Program-made: the position numbers and the translations under genes
Notes under the pieces: generated by a model
Database searches by the model: none
Seen by the model: the letters and a program-made list of their open reading frames with translations, nothing else
What the model was told of the DNA's origin: nothing
NCBI GenBank assembly: GCA_025350775.1
Contig: JANXXF010000129.1
Span: 1-20,070, forward strand
Origin: Actinomycetes bacterium
Lineage (GTDB): Bacteria; Actinomycetota; Thermoleophilia; Gaiellales; Gaiellaceae
Reading direction: 5' to 3'
DNA length: 20,070 nucleotides
In this document: positions 1 to 6,564 of the stretch, piece after piece
Numbering within the stretch: the first letter of the stretch is position 1
Layout: every line of letters begins with the position of its first letter

Positions 1-60
1 CCCGTCCGCCCGCCCGCCCGGCGAGCGGCGGCCCGCCCGGCCCGCGGCCGCCCCGGGAAA
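1..60. other. GC-rich low-complexity stretch
   Basis: The first 60 bases are almost entirely G and C, with repeated CCGCC/GCCC words. I see no coding frame or binding site that I can support. The stretch lies downstream of the minus-strand secreted-protein gene and its terminator-like hairpin, so it is probably intergenic, but the window edge hides the next gene. Confidence 0.4.
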
Positions 61-94
61 CACGAAAGGGCGCCCTCGCGGACGCCCTTCCGTG
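61..94 (-). terminator. Terminator-like hairpin after the secreted repeat-protein gene
   Basis: Two 12-nt arms at 61-72 and 83-94 are inverted repeats around a 10-nt loop. Read on the minus strand all 12 positions pair, one of them as a G-U wobble. The hairpin begins 16 nt past the TAA stop at 111-113, the right place for a terminator of that gene. Only a short TTT follows the stem, so it is a GC-strong, U-poor hairpin. Confidence 0.6.
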
Positions 95-110
95 TTGCAC
101 CGAACCCTGT

Positions 111-1307
111 TTAGCGCTTCGCGTTGAGTGACAGCAGACGGTAGCTGCCGTCCACCAAGCCGCAGGTCACAGTGACCTTCTGGCCGGTCGAGAGCCGCGC
201 GACCGCTGTGGCGAAGTCGGCGCCGACGACGCAGGTCACGGCCTCGCCGTGCTCCTTCGTGATCGTGAGCGACGTCGCCGAGATCGCTGAGATGGTGCCC
301 TCGGCCCGGATCACGGGCCGGTCGCTCGGGCTGGTCGCCGCGAGCCGGACGAGGCGGTAGCTCCCGTCCACGAAGGCGCACGTGATGGCGACCTGGCTTC
401 CGACCGCGAGCCTGGCGGCGGCGGCGGTGAAGTCGGCACCGACGACGCAGGTCGTCGTGCTGTCGTCGCTGCCCTTGACGGTGAGCGAGGTTGCCGAGAT
501 CGCGGTGACGGTGCCCTTCTCGTTCACCACCGGCCTCTGCTCGAGGCCAGGGGACTGCACCTTGAGCAGTCGGTAGCTCCCGTCGACGAGACCGCAGTTG
601 ACGAATGCCTGGTCGCCGACGTTGAGCTTCGCGACCGTCGCGGCGAGATCCGTGCCGACCACGCAGGTCAGCGACTCGCCATTGGACCTGGTCACCGTGA
701 TCGCCGTCGACGAGACGGCGGAGACGGTGCCGCGTGCATCGACGAGCGGGCGCTGCTTGGGCTTGACCTCACAGCGGCCACGGTCGAGAACGAGCGCGGC
801 CGGAGAGATGGCACCGCCGCCGATCTGTCCGTCGGTCAGGCCGGCGGTGCCGACGCTAGCCGAGACGGAGGCGAAGAGCGCACCCTCATCGTGGACACGG
901 CCCGTGAGGAAGCCGGTGAGCTTGCCGTTTGCGACGACGGCGTTGAGCTCTCCGCCGGCGTCCCTGTGGTTGTCGGTGGCGTTGTTGTCGACGCTCACGC
1001 GGGCGATGAGCCAGCCGGCGCCGGTTGTCTGGTTGACCCCGAGCTCGCCACGGATGCTCAGAGGCCCGGAGAGCCGGGCGCTCGAGCTGGTGGCCGACCC
1101 GGTCCAGCTGCCGCGGGTGATGATGTAGCTGCCGTCCGCGCCGGCACACGTGCGGACGGACTGGTTGCTGCCCGGCGCTGCCGTGAAGGTCGCGGCGACG
1201 GGTGTGGCCTTGAAGCCACCGTCATTGTCATTACCGTGGGCGAGAGCGATTCCCGCTGTTCCCAGGGCTGTGAGTCCGGCAAGAGCAAAGATGATTGGGC
1301 GACGCAT
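111..1307 (-). CDS. Secreted protein with three DUF5666-like repeats
   Basis: A 398-residue protein of unknown function, predicted to be exported. Residues 1-23 form a signal peptide: MRRP, a hydrophobic run, then ALA before His24. The start is set by a GGGAGG ribosome site 9 nt upstream of the ATG; the open frame continues upstream but without protein-like composition. Residues 24-185 form an N-terminal domain with Cys54 and Cys179. Residues 186-257, 258-329 and 330-398 are three tandem units with an exact 72-residue period. Each resembles a small DUF5666-type beta domain with a GT(V/I)xA(V/I)S opening, a TCVVG motif and a C-x3-DGSYRL ending. The paired cysteines (215/238, 287/310, 359/382) could form one disulfide per unit after export. 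The N-terminal CAGADGSY at 54-61 resembles the end of a repeat. A terminator-like hairpin follows and a half-site array lies upstream. Family assignment is by resemblance; binding partner unknown. Confidence 0.85.
   Translation of the reverse strand: MRRPIIFALAGLTALGTAGIALAHGNDNDGGFKATPVAATFTAAPGSNQSVRTCAGADGSYIITRGSWTGSATSSSARLSGPLSIRGELGVNQTTGAGWLIARVSVDNNATDNHRDAGGELNAVVANGKLTGFLTGRVHDEGALFASVSASVGTAGLTDGQIGGGAISPAALVLDRGRCEVKPKQRPLVDARGTVSAVSSTAITVTRSNGESLTCVVGTDLAATVAKLNVGDQAFVNCGLVDGSYRLLKVQSPGLEQRPVVNEKGTVTAISATSLTVKGSDDSTTTCVVGADFTAAAARLAVGSQVAITCAFVDGSYRLVRLAATSPSDRPVIRAEGTISAISATSLTITKEHGEAVTCVVGADFATAVARLSTGQKVTVTCGLVDGSYRLLSLNAKR
114..752 (-). repeat. Three tandem coding repeats of 216 bp
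   Basis: The 3' half of the secreted-protein gene consists of units at 537-752, 321-536 and 114-320 (the last 9 nt shorter), all in the same frame. Each encodes a domain with the same order of motifs and two cysteines 23 residues apart. The units are diverged rather than identical, so the duplication is old or the units are under independent selection. Confidence 0.85.
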
Positions 1308-1461
1308 GACTATCGACCTCCCGTAGTTGATGAGCCAAGCTTGAACCCGCGAGATGCGTGGACTGAGAGCAGGAGGTAAGTGCCCGGTAAACCGGCGCGT
1401 GAAACCGTAAGGCACCGGTAAAGCGGCTGCCGTTGGGGCGTGGAGGTGGACGCTCGCGAGG
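1308..1461. other. Intergenic leader and promoter region of the secreted protein
   Basis: This stretch holds the ribosome site of the minus-strand secreted-protein gene and the half-site array described separately. I see no convincing -10/-35 pair. A TTACCT at the innermost half-site could act as a -35 element, but the hexamer 17 nt further on is poor, which would fit a promoter that needs an activator. Confidence 0.4.
1375..1421 (-). promoter_or_regulatory. Four TTACC(GG) half-sites in an 11-20-11 bp array
   Basis: On the minus strand the words TTACCGG, TTACGG, TTACCGG and TTACC end at plus positions 1421, 1410, 1390 and 1379 respectively, giving offsets of 11, 20 and 11 bp. Spacing of one, two and one helical turns is typical of direct-repeat sites for OmpR/PhoB-family response regulators. 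The array lies 68-114 nt upstream of the start of the secreted repeat protein, where an activator would bind. Part of it (CCGGTAAACCGG, 1384-1395) also reads as an inverted repeat, so a different dimeric regulator is possible. The regulator is not identified here. Confidence 0.45.
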
Positions 1462-1590
1462 ATGCGGATGCAGGCCCTCGGCTTCGCCAACCCGCTGGCG
1501 ATCGCGGTCCCGTCGAGCGAGGGCGCGCCAATCGTCACCGACATCTCGATGGCGAAGGCGAACTGGGGCGACGTGCTGACCGGCGCGCCA
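1462..1590 (+). pseudogene. Probable relic of a malate/lactate dehydrogenase (Ldh_2 family)
   Basis: In one plus frame this stretch reads as about 40 residues including GFANPLAIAVPSSEGAPIV, then TDISMAKANWGDVL. That matches the pattern of Ldh_2-family NAD(P)-dependent malate/L-lactate/ureidoglycolate dehydrogenases: xNP(L/I)AIAxP, then a P-(I/V)-(V/L)-x-D-(I/M)-(S/A) stretch and a G-(K/D)-(V/I) turn. Nearly every codon from 1465 to 1578 ends in G or C, as in real genes of this genome, whereas the same frame at 1381-1440 has mixed third bases and a stop. There is no N-terminal substrate domain upstream and no continuation beyond 1590, where the oppositely oriented DUF1028 gene ends. I therefore read it as a decayed fragment. 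The family call is from memory of the motif and could be chance. Confidence 0.45.
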
Positions 1591-1595
1591 CCGGC

Positions 1596-1609
1596 CGGGC
1601 CTAGGCCCG
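1596..1609. repeat. 14-bp perfect palindrome over the DUF1028 stop codon
   Basis: The sequence CGGGCCTAGGCCCG is a perfect palindrome whose centre contains the minus-strand TAG stop at 1601-1603. In RNA it could form a 5-bp stem with a CUAG loop. No U-tract follows on either strand, so termination is doubtful. Confidence 0.4.
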
Positions 1610-2464
1610 CCGCAGCTCCTCGAGCACCACCGGGTCGATCCGCTCGCTGCCGTCGAGGCGCTCCTCGAGGTTCTCGACCCCCGCCCAGGCCCGCAGCGCA
1701 GCAGCGAGCGGCCCCGCGAAGCCGGCCCGGGCCAGGCGCTCCGCCAGCTCGGCCGCGAGCGCCCCGTCGACGGCGACCCAGTCCGCGCGCGGCGTCCTGC
1801 CGAAAAGGCGCACATGAATGCGATGGAGGCGGGTCAGCTCGTCGATCGGCGCCGGATGGTCGTCGACGCGCAGGTCGACCAGCCGGTCCCAGAGCCCTGC
1901 GTAGCCGCCACCGGGCTCGACCACGAGCAGCGCCGAGGATTGCTGCCCGCGCCGGTCGCCCCCTTCCGCCTGCGCGGCGGCCAGGCAGGCGAGCAGGCGC
2001 TCGGCCAACGGCAGGCCCGTCGTGGCTACGAACGTCTCGGCCAGGGCGTCGATCACGGCCGGACCGGCGAGGAGATTCCCCTGCGCCGCGTACCCCGCTC
2101 CGGTGCGGTGCCCGGCCCACGCATGGCAGCTCGACCCGGTGAACGCCGCCGCCTGCCCCGTGTTGTCGACGATGCCGACCTGACGCTCGTCCCGGTCGGC
2201 GTCGTCGGCGATCAGCCGCTCGAGCACGTCGGCCGCGCCGAGTCCCGTCTGCAGCATTGCGAGGCCCTCGGAGCCGTAGCGCGGGTTGCCGTACGCCTGC
2301 GTCGCGAGCGCGCCGACCTCGGCAGCCGCCCACGGCACGAGCGACCCCACGGCCAGGAACTTCGAGGCGACCGCGACCCCCCACTGGCGCGCCCCCAGGT
2401 CGCACGCCGCGAGCGAGAACGTGGAGACGTTGAGGCGGGGTGCGACCCGGGCGGAGGCGCGCAT
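1601..2464 (-). CDS. DUF1028 family protein (Ntn-hydrolase-like)
   Basis: A 287-residue cytoplasmic protein of the DUF1028 family, which has an Ntn-hydrolase fold and no firmly established physiological substrate. Family signatures visible are STFSLAACD at 14-22, SKFLAVGSLVPWA at 34-46, ATQAYGNPRYG at 54-64, HAWAGHRTGAGYAAQGNLLAG at 114-134 (core AGHRTG) and GGDRRGQQSSALLV at 168-181. Residues from about 200 to 287 form a C-terminal extension. The ATG at 2464 is the only ATG/GTG/TTG start before the conserved core, leaving a 14-residue leader that most relatives lack. It starts 3 nt after the stop of the upstream metal-dependent hydrolase, so the two are probably one operon with coupled translation. 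The pairing suggests a shared hydrolytic pathway, but the substrate cannot be inferred. Confidence 0.87.
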   Translation of the reverse strand: MRASARVAPRLNVSTFSLAACDLGARQWGVAVASKFLAVGSLVPWAAAEVGALATQAYGNPRYGSEGLAMLQTGLGAADVLERLIADDADRDERQVGIVDNTGQAAAFTGSSCHAWAGHRTGAGYAAQGNLLAGPAVIDALAETFVATTGLPLAERLLACLAAAQAEGGDRRGQQSSALLVVEPGGGYAGLWDRLVDLRVDDHPAPIDELTRLHRIHVRLFGRTPRADWVAVDGALAAELAERLARAGFAGPLAAALRAWAGVENLEERLDGSERIDPVVLEELRRA

Positions 2465-2467
2465 GGC

Positions 2468-3157
2468 CTACAGCTCGACGCGAACGCCCGGCTCCGGCGC
2501 GACCACCTCGACGCCGGCCGGCACGGCTGCACGCAGCTCGTCGGGCGTCCCGGACAGGGCGGGAAAGGTGCCGTAGTGCGCGGGCACGACCTTCTTTACG
2601 CCGAGCAGCTCGGCCGCGAGGCCGGCCTCGAGCGGATCCATGGTGTACATGTTCCCGATCGCCAGCACGGCCACGTCGGGGGCGTGCAGGCGCCGGATCA
2701 GCGCCATGTCGCCGAACACGCAGGTGTCGCCCGAGAAGTAGACGGTGAAGTCGTTCTCGAGGCGCACGACGTAGCCGCAGGGCTCGCCGGCGTAGGCGCC
2801 GTCCGGGGTGGAGCTCGAGTGGAAGGCGTTCGTCAGCGAGATCGTGATGTCGCCGTAGGCGTTGCGTGACCCCTTGCCGTGGCCGACGGCGGTGGCGACG
2901 CCCTGGGCAGTGAACCAGTTGCCGAGCTCCCACGGCGCCACGAGCGGAGCCTGGTGGGCATTCGCGAGCCGGGCTGCGTCGCCGAGGTGGTCAAGATGGC
3001 CGTGCGTGACGAGGATCAGATCGACGTGGTCGGGCTCCGCGTTGGCGGGGCTCTTCGGGTTCCCCTCGAGCCAGGGGTCGAGCAGGATGATTTTGCCGGT
3101 GGGGCTCTCGAGCTTGAAAGTGCCGTGGCCGAGCCACGTCAGGTGAGCGTTTGCCAT
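2468..3157 (-). CDS. UPF0173-type metal-dependent hydrolase (metallo-beta-lactamase fold)
   Basis: A 229-residue metallo-beta-lactamase-superfamily hydrolase of the UPF0173/UlaG-like group, cytoplasmic (no signal peptide). The metal-binding motif HxHxDH is at 52-57 (THGHLDHLGD). Further likely ligands are His113 (AFHSS), Asp144 (FSGDT) and His194 (PAHYG), a set consistent with a two-metal site. The N-terminal WLGHGTFKLES and DPWLEGNP segments are characteristic of the group. The start is supported by GAGGAG placed 5 nt before ATG 3157; a longer reading upstream lacks support. It is the first gene of a likely two-gene operon with the DUF1028 gene and is divergent from the small membrane-protein gene. 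Reaction unknown; relatives act on varied esters or lactones. Fold is certain, substrate is not. Confidence 0.9.
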   Translation of the reverse strand: MANAHLTWLGHGTFKLESPTGKIILLDPWLEGNPKSPANAEPDHVDLILVTHGHLDHLGDAARLANAHQAPLVAPWELGNWFTAQGVATAVGHGKGSRNAYGDITISLTNAFHSSSTPDGAYAGEPCGYVVRLENDFTVYFSGDTCVFGDMALIRRLHAPDVAVLAIGNMYTMDPLEAGLAAELLGVKKVVPAHYGTFPALSGTPDELRAAVPAGVEVVAPEPGVRVEL

Positions 3158-3236
3158 GGAGTCTCCTCGGAGGTCTTGGGTGCGCGGAGCGTACCGCGGC
3201 GAAGGACTGCCCCGAGCAGTGTCGAATCGGGCGGAC
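3158..3236. promoter_or_regulatory. Divergent promoter region (UPF0173 hydrolase / membrane protein)
   Basis: These 79 bases separate two divergently transcribed genes, so promoters for both must lie here or overlap the genes. On the minus strand TACGCT (3193 to 3188) is a possible actinobacterial TAnnnT -10 element 31 nt before the hydrolase start. No clear element is seen for the plus gene, which also lacks a strong ribosome site. Confidence 0.3.
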
Positions 3237-3626
3237 ATGAGCGCACGCGTGGTCGGATTCAGCTTCGTCGCCCTCGCGGGCGTCTGTGACGTGGCGGGTG
3301 CGCATGGCGCCGCCTTCTACATGCTGCTGATCGCGGTCTGCGGCATCGCCGTGGCGGCGCTCGGGGCAGCGGGCGACTGGCTGGAGGCGCGCAATCAGCG
3401 GGTCGCCGCTGGGGCCCCGGCGACAGTTGCCCTGCTCTGGTCGGTCGCGCTCGTGCTCGCCGTGCTCGGCTCGTCGGTGCGCTCGGCGGCGCTCGACGAC
3501 GGGGCCGTGCCCACGCTCGGTGGCGCAGCGCTCGCGGCGTCCTTCACCGTGTTCGCGATGCTCGGCGCGTTGTCGCTCCGCTCGCAGCGGCGCCGGCGCA
3601 GCCCCGCCGCCCGCCGCGCCCTCTAG
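3237..3626 (+). CDS. Small four-helix membrane protein, function unknown
   Basis: A 129-residue hydrophobic protein that I do not recognise. Four membrane segments are visible at about residues 5-21, 26-46, 62-80 and 94-114, followed by an Arg-rich cytoplasmic-type tail (RSQRRRRSPAARRAL). The short loop GDWLEARNQR lies between helices 2 and 3. ATG 3237 is chosen because the hydrophobic core begins directly after it and the upstream extension runs antisense to the hydrolase gene's leader. No good Shine-Dalgarno is seen (GGGCGGAC at best). It is convergent with nuoN, and the two stop codons share bases in CTAG (3623-3626). It is not a complex I subunit by sequence. A lineage-specific membrane protein is the safest description. 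Confidence 0.7.
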   Translation: MSARVVGFSFVALAGVCDVAGAHGAAFYMLLIAVCGIAVAALGAAGDWLEARNQRVAAGAPATVALLWSVALVLAVLGSSVRSAALDDGAVPTLGGAALAASFTVFAMLGALSLRSQRRRRSPAARRAL

Positions 3627-3632
3627 AAGGGC
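3618..3632. terminator. Weak bidirectional hairpin at the convergent stops
   Basis: GCCCT (3618-3622) and AGGGC (3628-3632) form a 5-bp stem around a 5-nt loop that holds both convergent stop codons. There is no U-tract. It may help end transcription of both the membrane-protein gene and the nuo operon, but the stem is short. Confidence 0.25.
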
Positions 3633-5104
3633 AGCGAGCCGGCCGCGTTGCGCGCCAGGTCGATCAGCGGCTGGACGCCGAAGAACGACCCGACGGTGAC
3701 CGCGATGCACGCGAGCACGGCGATCTGCAGCAGCGCATCCCGCGGCGGGGAGCCGCCTGCCTCCAGCGGCCGCCCGGCAGCGCCGACGGGCGAGCGCAAA
3801 AACAGCTGCCGGACGATGCCGAGGTAGTAGTAGAGGCTCACTGCGGTGGCGACCGCGCCGACGATCACGAGCCAGATCCAGCCGTGCCGGTACGCGGCCG
3901 TGAAAGCGTAGAACTTGCCGATGAAGCCGCCGGTCAGCGGGAACCCGGCGAAGCCGAGCATGAAGATCCACATGCCGACCCCCAGCACGGGCCGCTCCCA
4001 GCCGTAGCCGGCCAGATCCTCGACCGAGACGTCGCGGCCCAGCTCCCGCTCGCGCGCGGCGACCACGGCGAAGGCGCCGATCGACATTGCGGCGTACGGG
4101 ATCAGGTAGTAGAGGACAGCCCGCCCACCGATCGCGTTGTTCGCGGCGACCGCCATCAGCATGAAGCCGGCGTGTGACACCGACGAGTAGGCGAGGATCC
4201 GCTTCACGTCCTTCTGCACGAGCGCCGCCAGGTTCCCGATGACGAGCGACGCCACCGAGAGCACGGCCAGCAGCACCGTCCACAGGTGCGCGTCCTCCTG
4301 GAACGAGGTCTGCAGCACCCGGATCATCAGGACGAACGCGACGGCCTTGGTGGCGGCGCTCATGAAGCCCGCGATCGGCGTGGGCGACCCCTGATACACG
4401 TCGGGCGTCCACTGGTGGAACGGCGCGAGCGACGCTTTGAAGGCGAGCCCGACGAGCATCATTGCGAGGCCGGTGACGATCAGCGGATCGTCCGAGAGGC
4501 CGCGCTCGGCGATGGCGCGGCCGATCAGGTCGAGGCGCAGCGTGCCGGTGGCGCCGTAGATCAGCGCCGAGCCGAACAGCAGGAACGCCGAGCCGAACGA
4601 GCCGGTGATCAGGTACTTCATGCCGGCTTCGAGGCGGCTCTTGCGCTCGATGTCGATCGCGCAGAGGACGTACAGGCAGAGCGAGAACCATTCGAGCGCC
4701 AGGAAGATCGTCATCAGGTTGGACGCCTGGGCGAGGAAGAGCATGCCGGCGCCGGCGGCGGCGAGCAGCGCGTAGTACTCGGCGACGTGCTCCTTCGTCT
4801 TCTCCCCGTACGAGGTGAGCACGGCGAGCGCGCCGGCGCCCGCCAGGATGATCTGGGCGAGCGCGCCCCAGCGGTCGCGCGCCAGCGAGCCGGAGATGAC
4901 TGTGGCCGCGTCCGGCGACAGCCCGTAGACGAGGGCGGCGGCCACGAACGCGCCGACGAAGCCGACGAACGTCACGGTGGCGGAGAACGCCTTGCGGCGG
5001 CCGGCGGGCACGAGCACCGCGGCGAGCAGCGCGATTGCGGCCACACCCAGCAGGGCGAGGCTCGGCGACAGGGCGAACCAGTCGACGTGCGGCGTCTGGA
5101 TCAC
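3623..5104 (-). CDS. nuoN: NADH-quinone oxidoreductase subunit N (antiporter-like proton pump)
   Basis: A 493-residue polytopic inner-membrane subunit of complex I, one of three antiporter-like proton-pumping subunits and close to the 485 residues of E. coli NuoN. Key charged residues are in place: Glu138 (LALEWFSL, TM5), Lys163 (GMKYL), Lys223 (FKASLAPFHQWTPDVYQG), Lys253 (ATKAV), Lys298 and Lys301 (QKDVKRILAYSS) and Lys397 (GKFYAF). The GTG at 5104 is chosen because it overlaps the nuoM stop as GTGA and begins directly before the first helix; the longer upstream frame is antigenic noise from nuoM. It is the last gene of the operon. Its TAG stop shares three bases with the stop of the convergent plus-strand gene. 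Confidence 0.97.
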   Translation of the reverse strand: MIQTPHVDWFALSPSLALLGVAAIALLAAVLVPAGRRKAFSATVTFVGFVGAFVAAALVYGLSPDAATVISGSLARDRWGALAQIILAGAGALAVLTSYGEKTKEHVAEYYALLAAAGAGMLFLAQASNLMTIFLALEWFSLCLYVLCAIDIERKSRLEAGMKYLITGSFGSAFLLFGSALIYGATGTLRLDLIGRAIAERGLSDDPLIVTGLAMMLVGLAFKASLAPFHQWTPDVYQGSPTPIAGFMSAATKAVAFVLMIRVLQTSFQEDAHLWTVLLAVLSVASLVIGNLAALVQKDVKRILAYSSVSHAGFMLMAVAANNAIGGRAVLYYLIPYAAMSIGAFAVVAARERELGRDVSVEDLAGYGWERPVLGVGMWIFMLGFAGFPLTGGFIGKFYAFTAAYRHGWIWLVIVGAVATAVSLYYYLGIVRQLFLRSPVGAAGRPLEAGGSPPRDALLQIAVLACIAVTVGSFFGVQPLIDLARNAAGSLPF

Positions 5105-6564
5105 GGGCAGTCCCCCGGGGTCAGCTTGAGGACATTGGCGAGCGGCCGGCAGCGCTCGGAGCCCTTGCCGAACGAGTGGCTCGTGATCGCCGCGGGCCAT
5201 ACCGACAGGGCGATCAGGCACGCGAGCAGCGGCAGCACGAAGGCGAGCTCGGGCAGGCGGAGGTCGCGAGCGCTGTCGGTGACGGCCTCGCCCTTGCGGT
5301 CGTGCAGCACGGCCGAGATCAGGCGCAGCGCGTACATGGCGGCGAGCACGATGGCGACGGCGCCGACGGCTGTCCAGCCCCAGCCGGACGAGAAGACGCC
5401 GGCGAGGATCAGGAACTCGCCTGCGAAAGTCGTCGAGCCGGGCACGGCCAGGGCAATCATGCCGCCGACGAGCAGGGTGGTGGCGAGGATCGGCCGGCCG
5501 CGCGCCATCCCGCCCAGGCGCGCCACGTCGCCGGTGCCGGCGCGCCGCTCAACGATGCCGGCGAGCAGGAACATCACACCCGAGATGAGGCCGTGGTTGA
5601 CCATCTGCAGGACTGCCCCGTTAAGGCCGCCGAGGTCGATAGCGTAGATGCCCATCACGATCAGCCCCATCTGCGCCAGCGACGAGTAGGCGAGAATCCC
5701 GCGCAGGTCGGGCTGGCGGAACGCCACCAAGGAGCCGTACACCAGGCCGGCCGCGGCCAGGGCGAGCACGACGTTGCGCACGTCCTGCGACGGCCCGCCG
5801 AACTCGATCACGCCGAGGCGGAGGAAGCCGTACGCGGCCGTCTTCGAGACGACGCCCGACAGCACCGCCGCCACCTCGGGCGGTGACTCGCGGTACGCCT
5901 GCGGCAGCCAGCCGTGGAACGGGAACAGCGGCGCCTTGATCGCGAAGGCGGCGGCGAAGCCGAGGAACAGCCACATGCTGCCGGAGCCCTTCGTCAGCGT
6001 CATGTCGAAGGTTCCCTGCTGGACGCCGTAGACGACGATCGCCGCGAGCATCAGCAGCGAGCCGGCGATGGTGTAGACGACGAACTTGTACGTCGCAGCC
6101 GCCCGGCCCGGCCCGCCCCACACGCCGACGAGGAAGTACAGCGGGATCAGCATCGCCTCCCAGGCGACGTAGAACAGCAGCAGGTCCTGGGCCTCGAAGA
6201 CGGCCACGACGGCGGCCATCAGGAAGAGCATCAGCCCGAAGTAGGCGCGTGGCCGCTCGCGCCCGGCCCAGACGGCGTAGGCGATCGCGGCCGCCATCAC
6301 GATCACGGTCATGCCGACGAGCCACAGCGAATACGAGTAGAGCCCGACGTGGAAGCTGACGTGCAGGTCCTTGAACCAGGACGCCTGCTGCGAGAACTGG
6401 ATCGAGCTCTTGTCGAGGTCGAAGCGGATCACGGTGGCGATCCAGAGCGCGATCTCGGCAACGGCGGCGGCGAGCGCGAGGCCGACGACGGCGAGGCGGT
6501 CGAGCGGCGCCAGCCAGATCGCGAGCGCAGCGCCGAGCGGCAGCAGGATCAGCGCGCTGGTCAT
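5101..6564 (-). CDS. nuoM: NADH-quinone oxidoreductase subunit M (antiporter-like proton pump)
   Basis: A 487-residue polytopic membrane subunit of complex I, somewhat shorter than E. coli NuoM (509). Pump residues visible are Glu136 in FYVAWEAMLIPLYFL, Lys160 (ATYKF), Lys210 (FAIKAPLFPFHGWLPQAYRE), Lys241 (VVSKTAAYG) and Glu383 (PGSTTFAGEF). The segment that in relatives usually reads (D/N)(M/L)KR(L/M)(I/L)AYSS is here PDLRGILAYSS at 285-295, so the usual Lys is Arg287 followed by Gly. ATG 6564 shares its A with the nuoL stop (TGATG) and starts directly before a hydrophobic helix, so the 142-residue upstream extension is rejected. The 3' end overlaps the nuoN GTG by 4 nt. Confidence 0.97.
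   Translation of the reverse strand: MTSALILLPLGAALAIWLAPLDRLAVVGLALAAAVAEIALWIATVIRFDLDKSSIQFSQQASWFKDLHVSFHVGLYSYSLWLVGMTVIVMAAAIAYAVWAGRERPRAYFGLMLFLMAAVVAVFEAQDLLLFYVAWEAMLIPLYFLVGVWGGPGRAAATYKFVVYTIAGSLLMLAAIVVYGVQQGTFDMTLTKGSGSMWLFLGFAAAFAIKAPLFPFHGWLPQAYRESPPEVAAVLSGVVSKTAAYGFLRLGVIEFGGPSQDVRNVVLALAAAGLVYGSLVAFRQPDLRGILAYSSLAQMGLIVMGIYAIDLGGLNGAVLQMVNHGLISGVMFLLAGIVERRAGTGDVARLGGMARGRPILATTLLVGGMIALAVPGSTTFAGEFLILAGVFSSGWGWTAVGAVAIVLAAMYALRLISAVLHDRKGEAVTDSARDLRLPELAFVLPLLACLIALSVWPAAITSHSFGKGSERCRPLANVLKLTPGDCP

Noticed and set aside
1383..1440. A possible riboswitch (c-di-GMP-like words such as GGTAAAGC) in the leader of the secreted-protein gene.
   Set aside because: The words lie on the strand opposite to the gene, the conserved core and paired helices are missing, and the 11-bp regularity is better explained as a protein-binding array.
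111..2933. A 940-codon uninterrupted minus-strand frame spanning the secreted protein and the DUF1028 region.
   Set aside because: Only the part from ATG 1307 is protein-like with a signal peptide and ribosome site; the rest is an Arg/Gly-rich shadow of the DUF1028 and hydrolase genes in a different frame.
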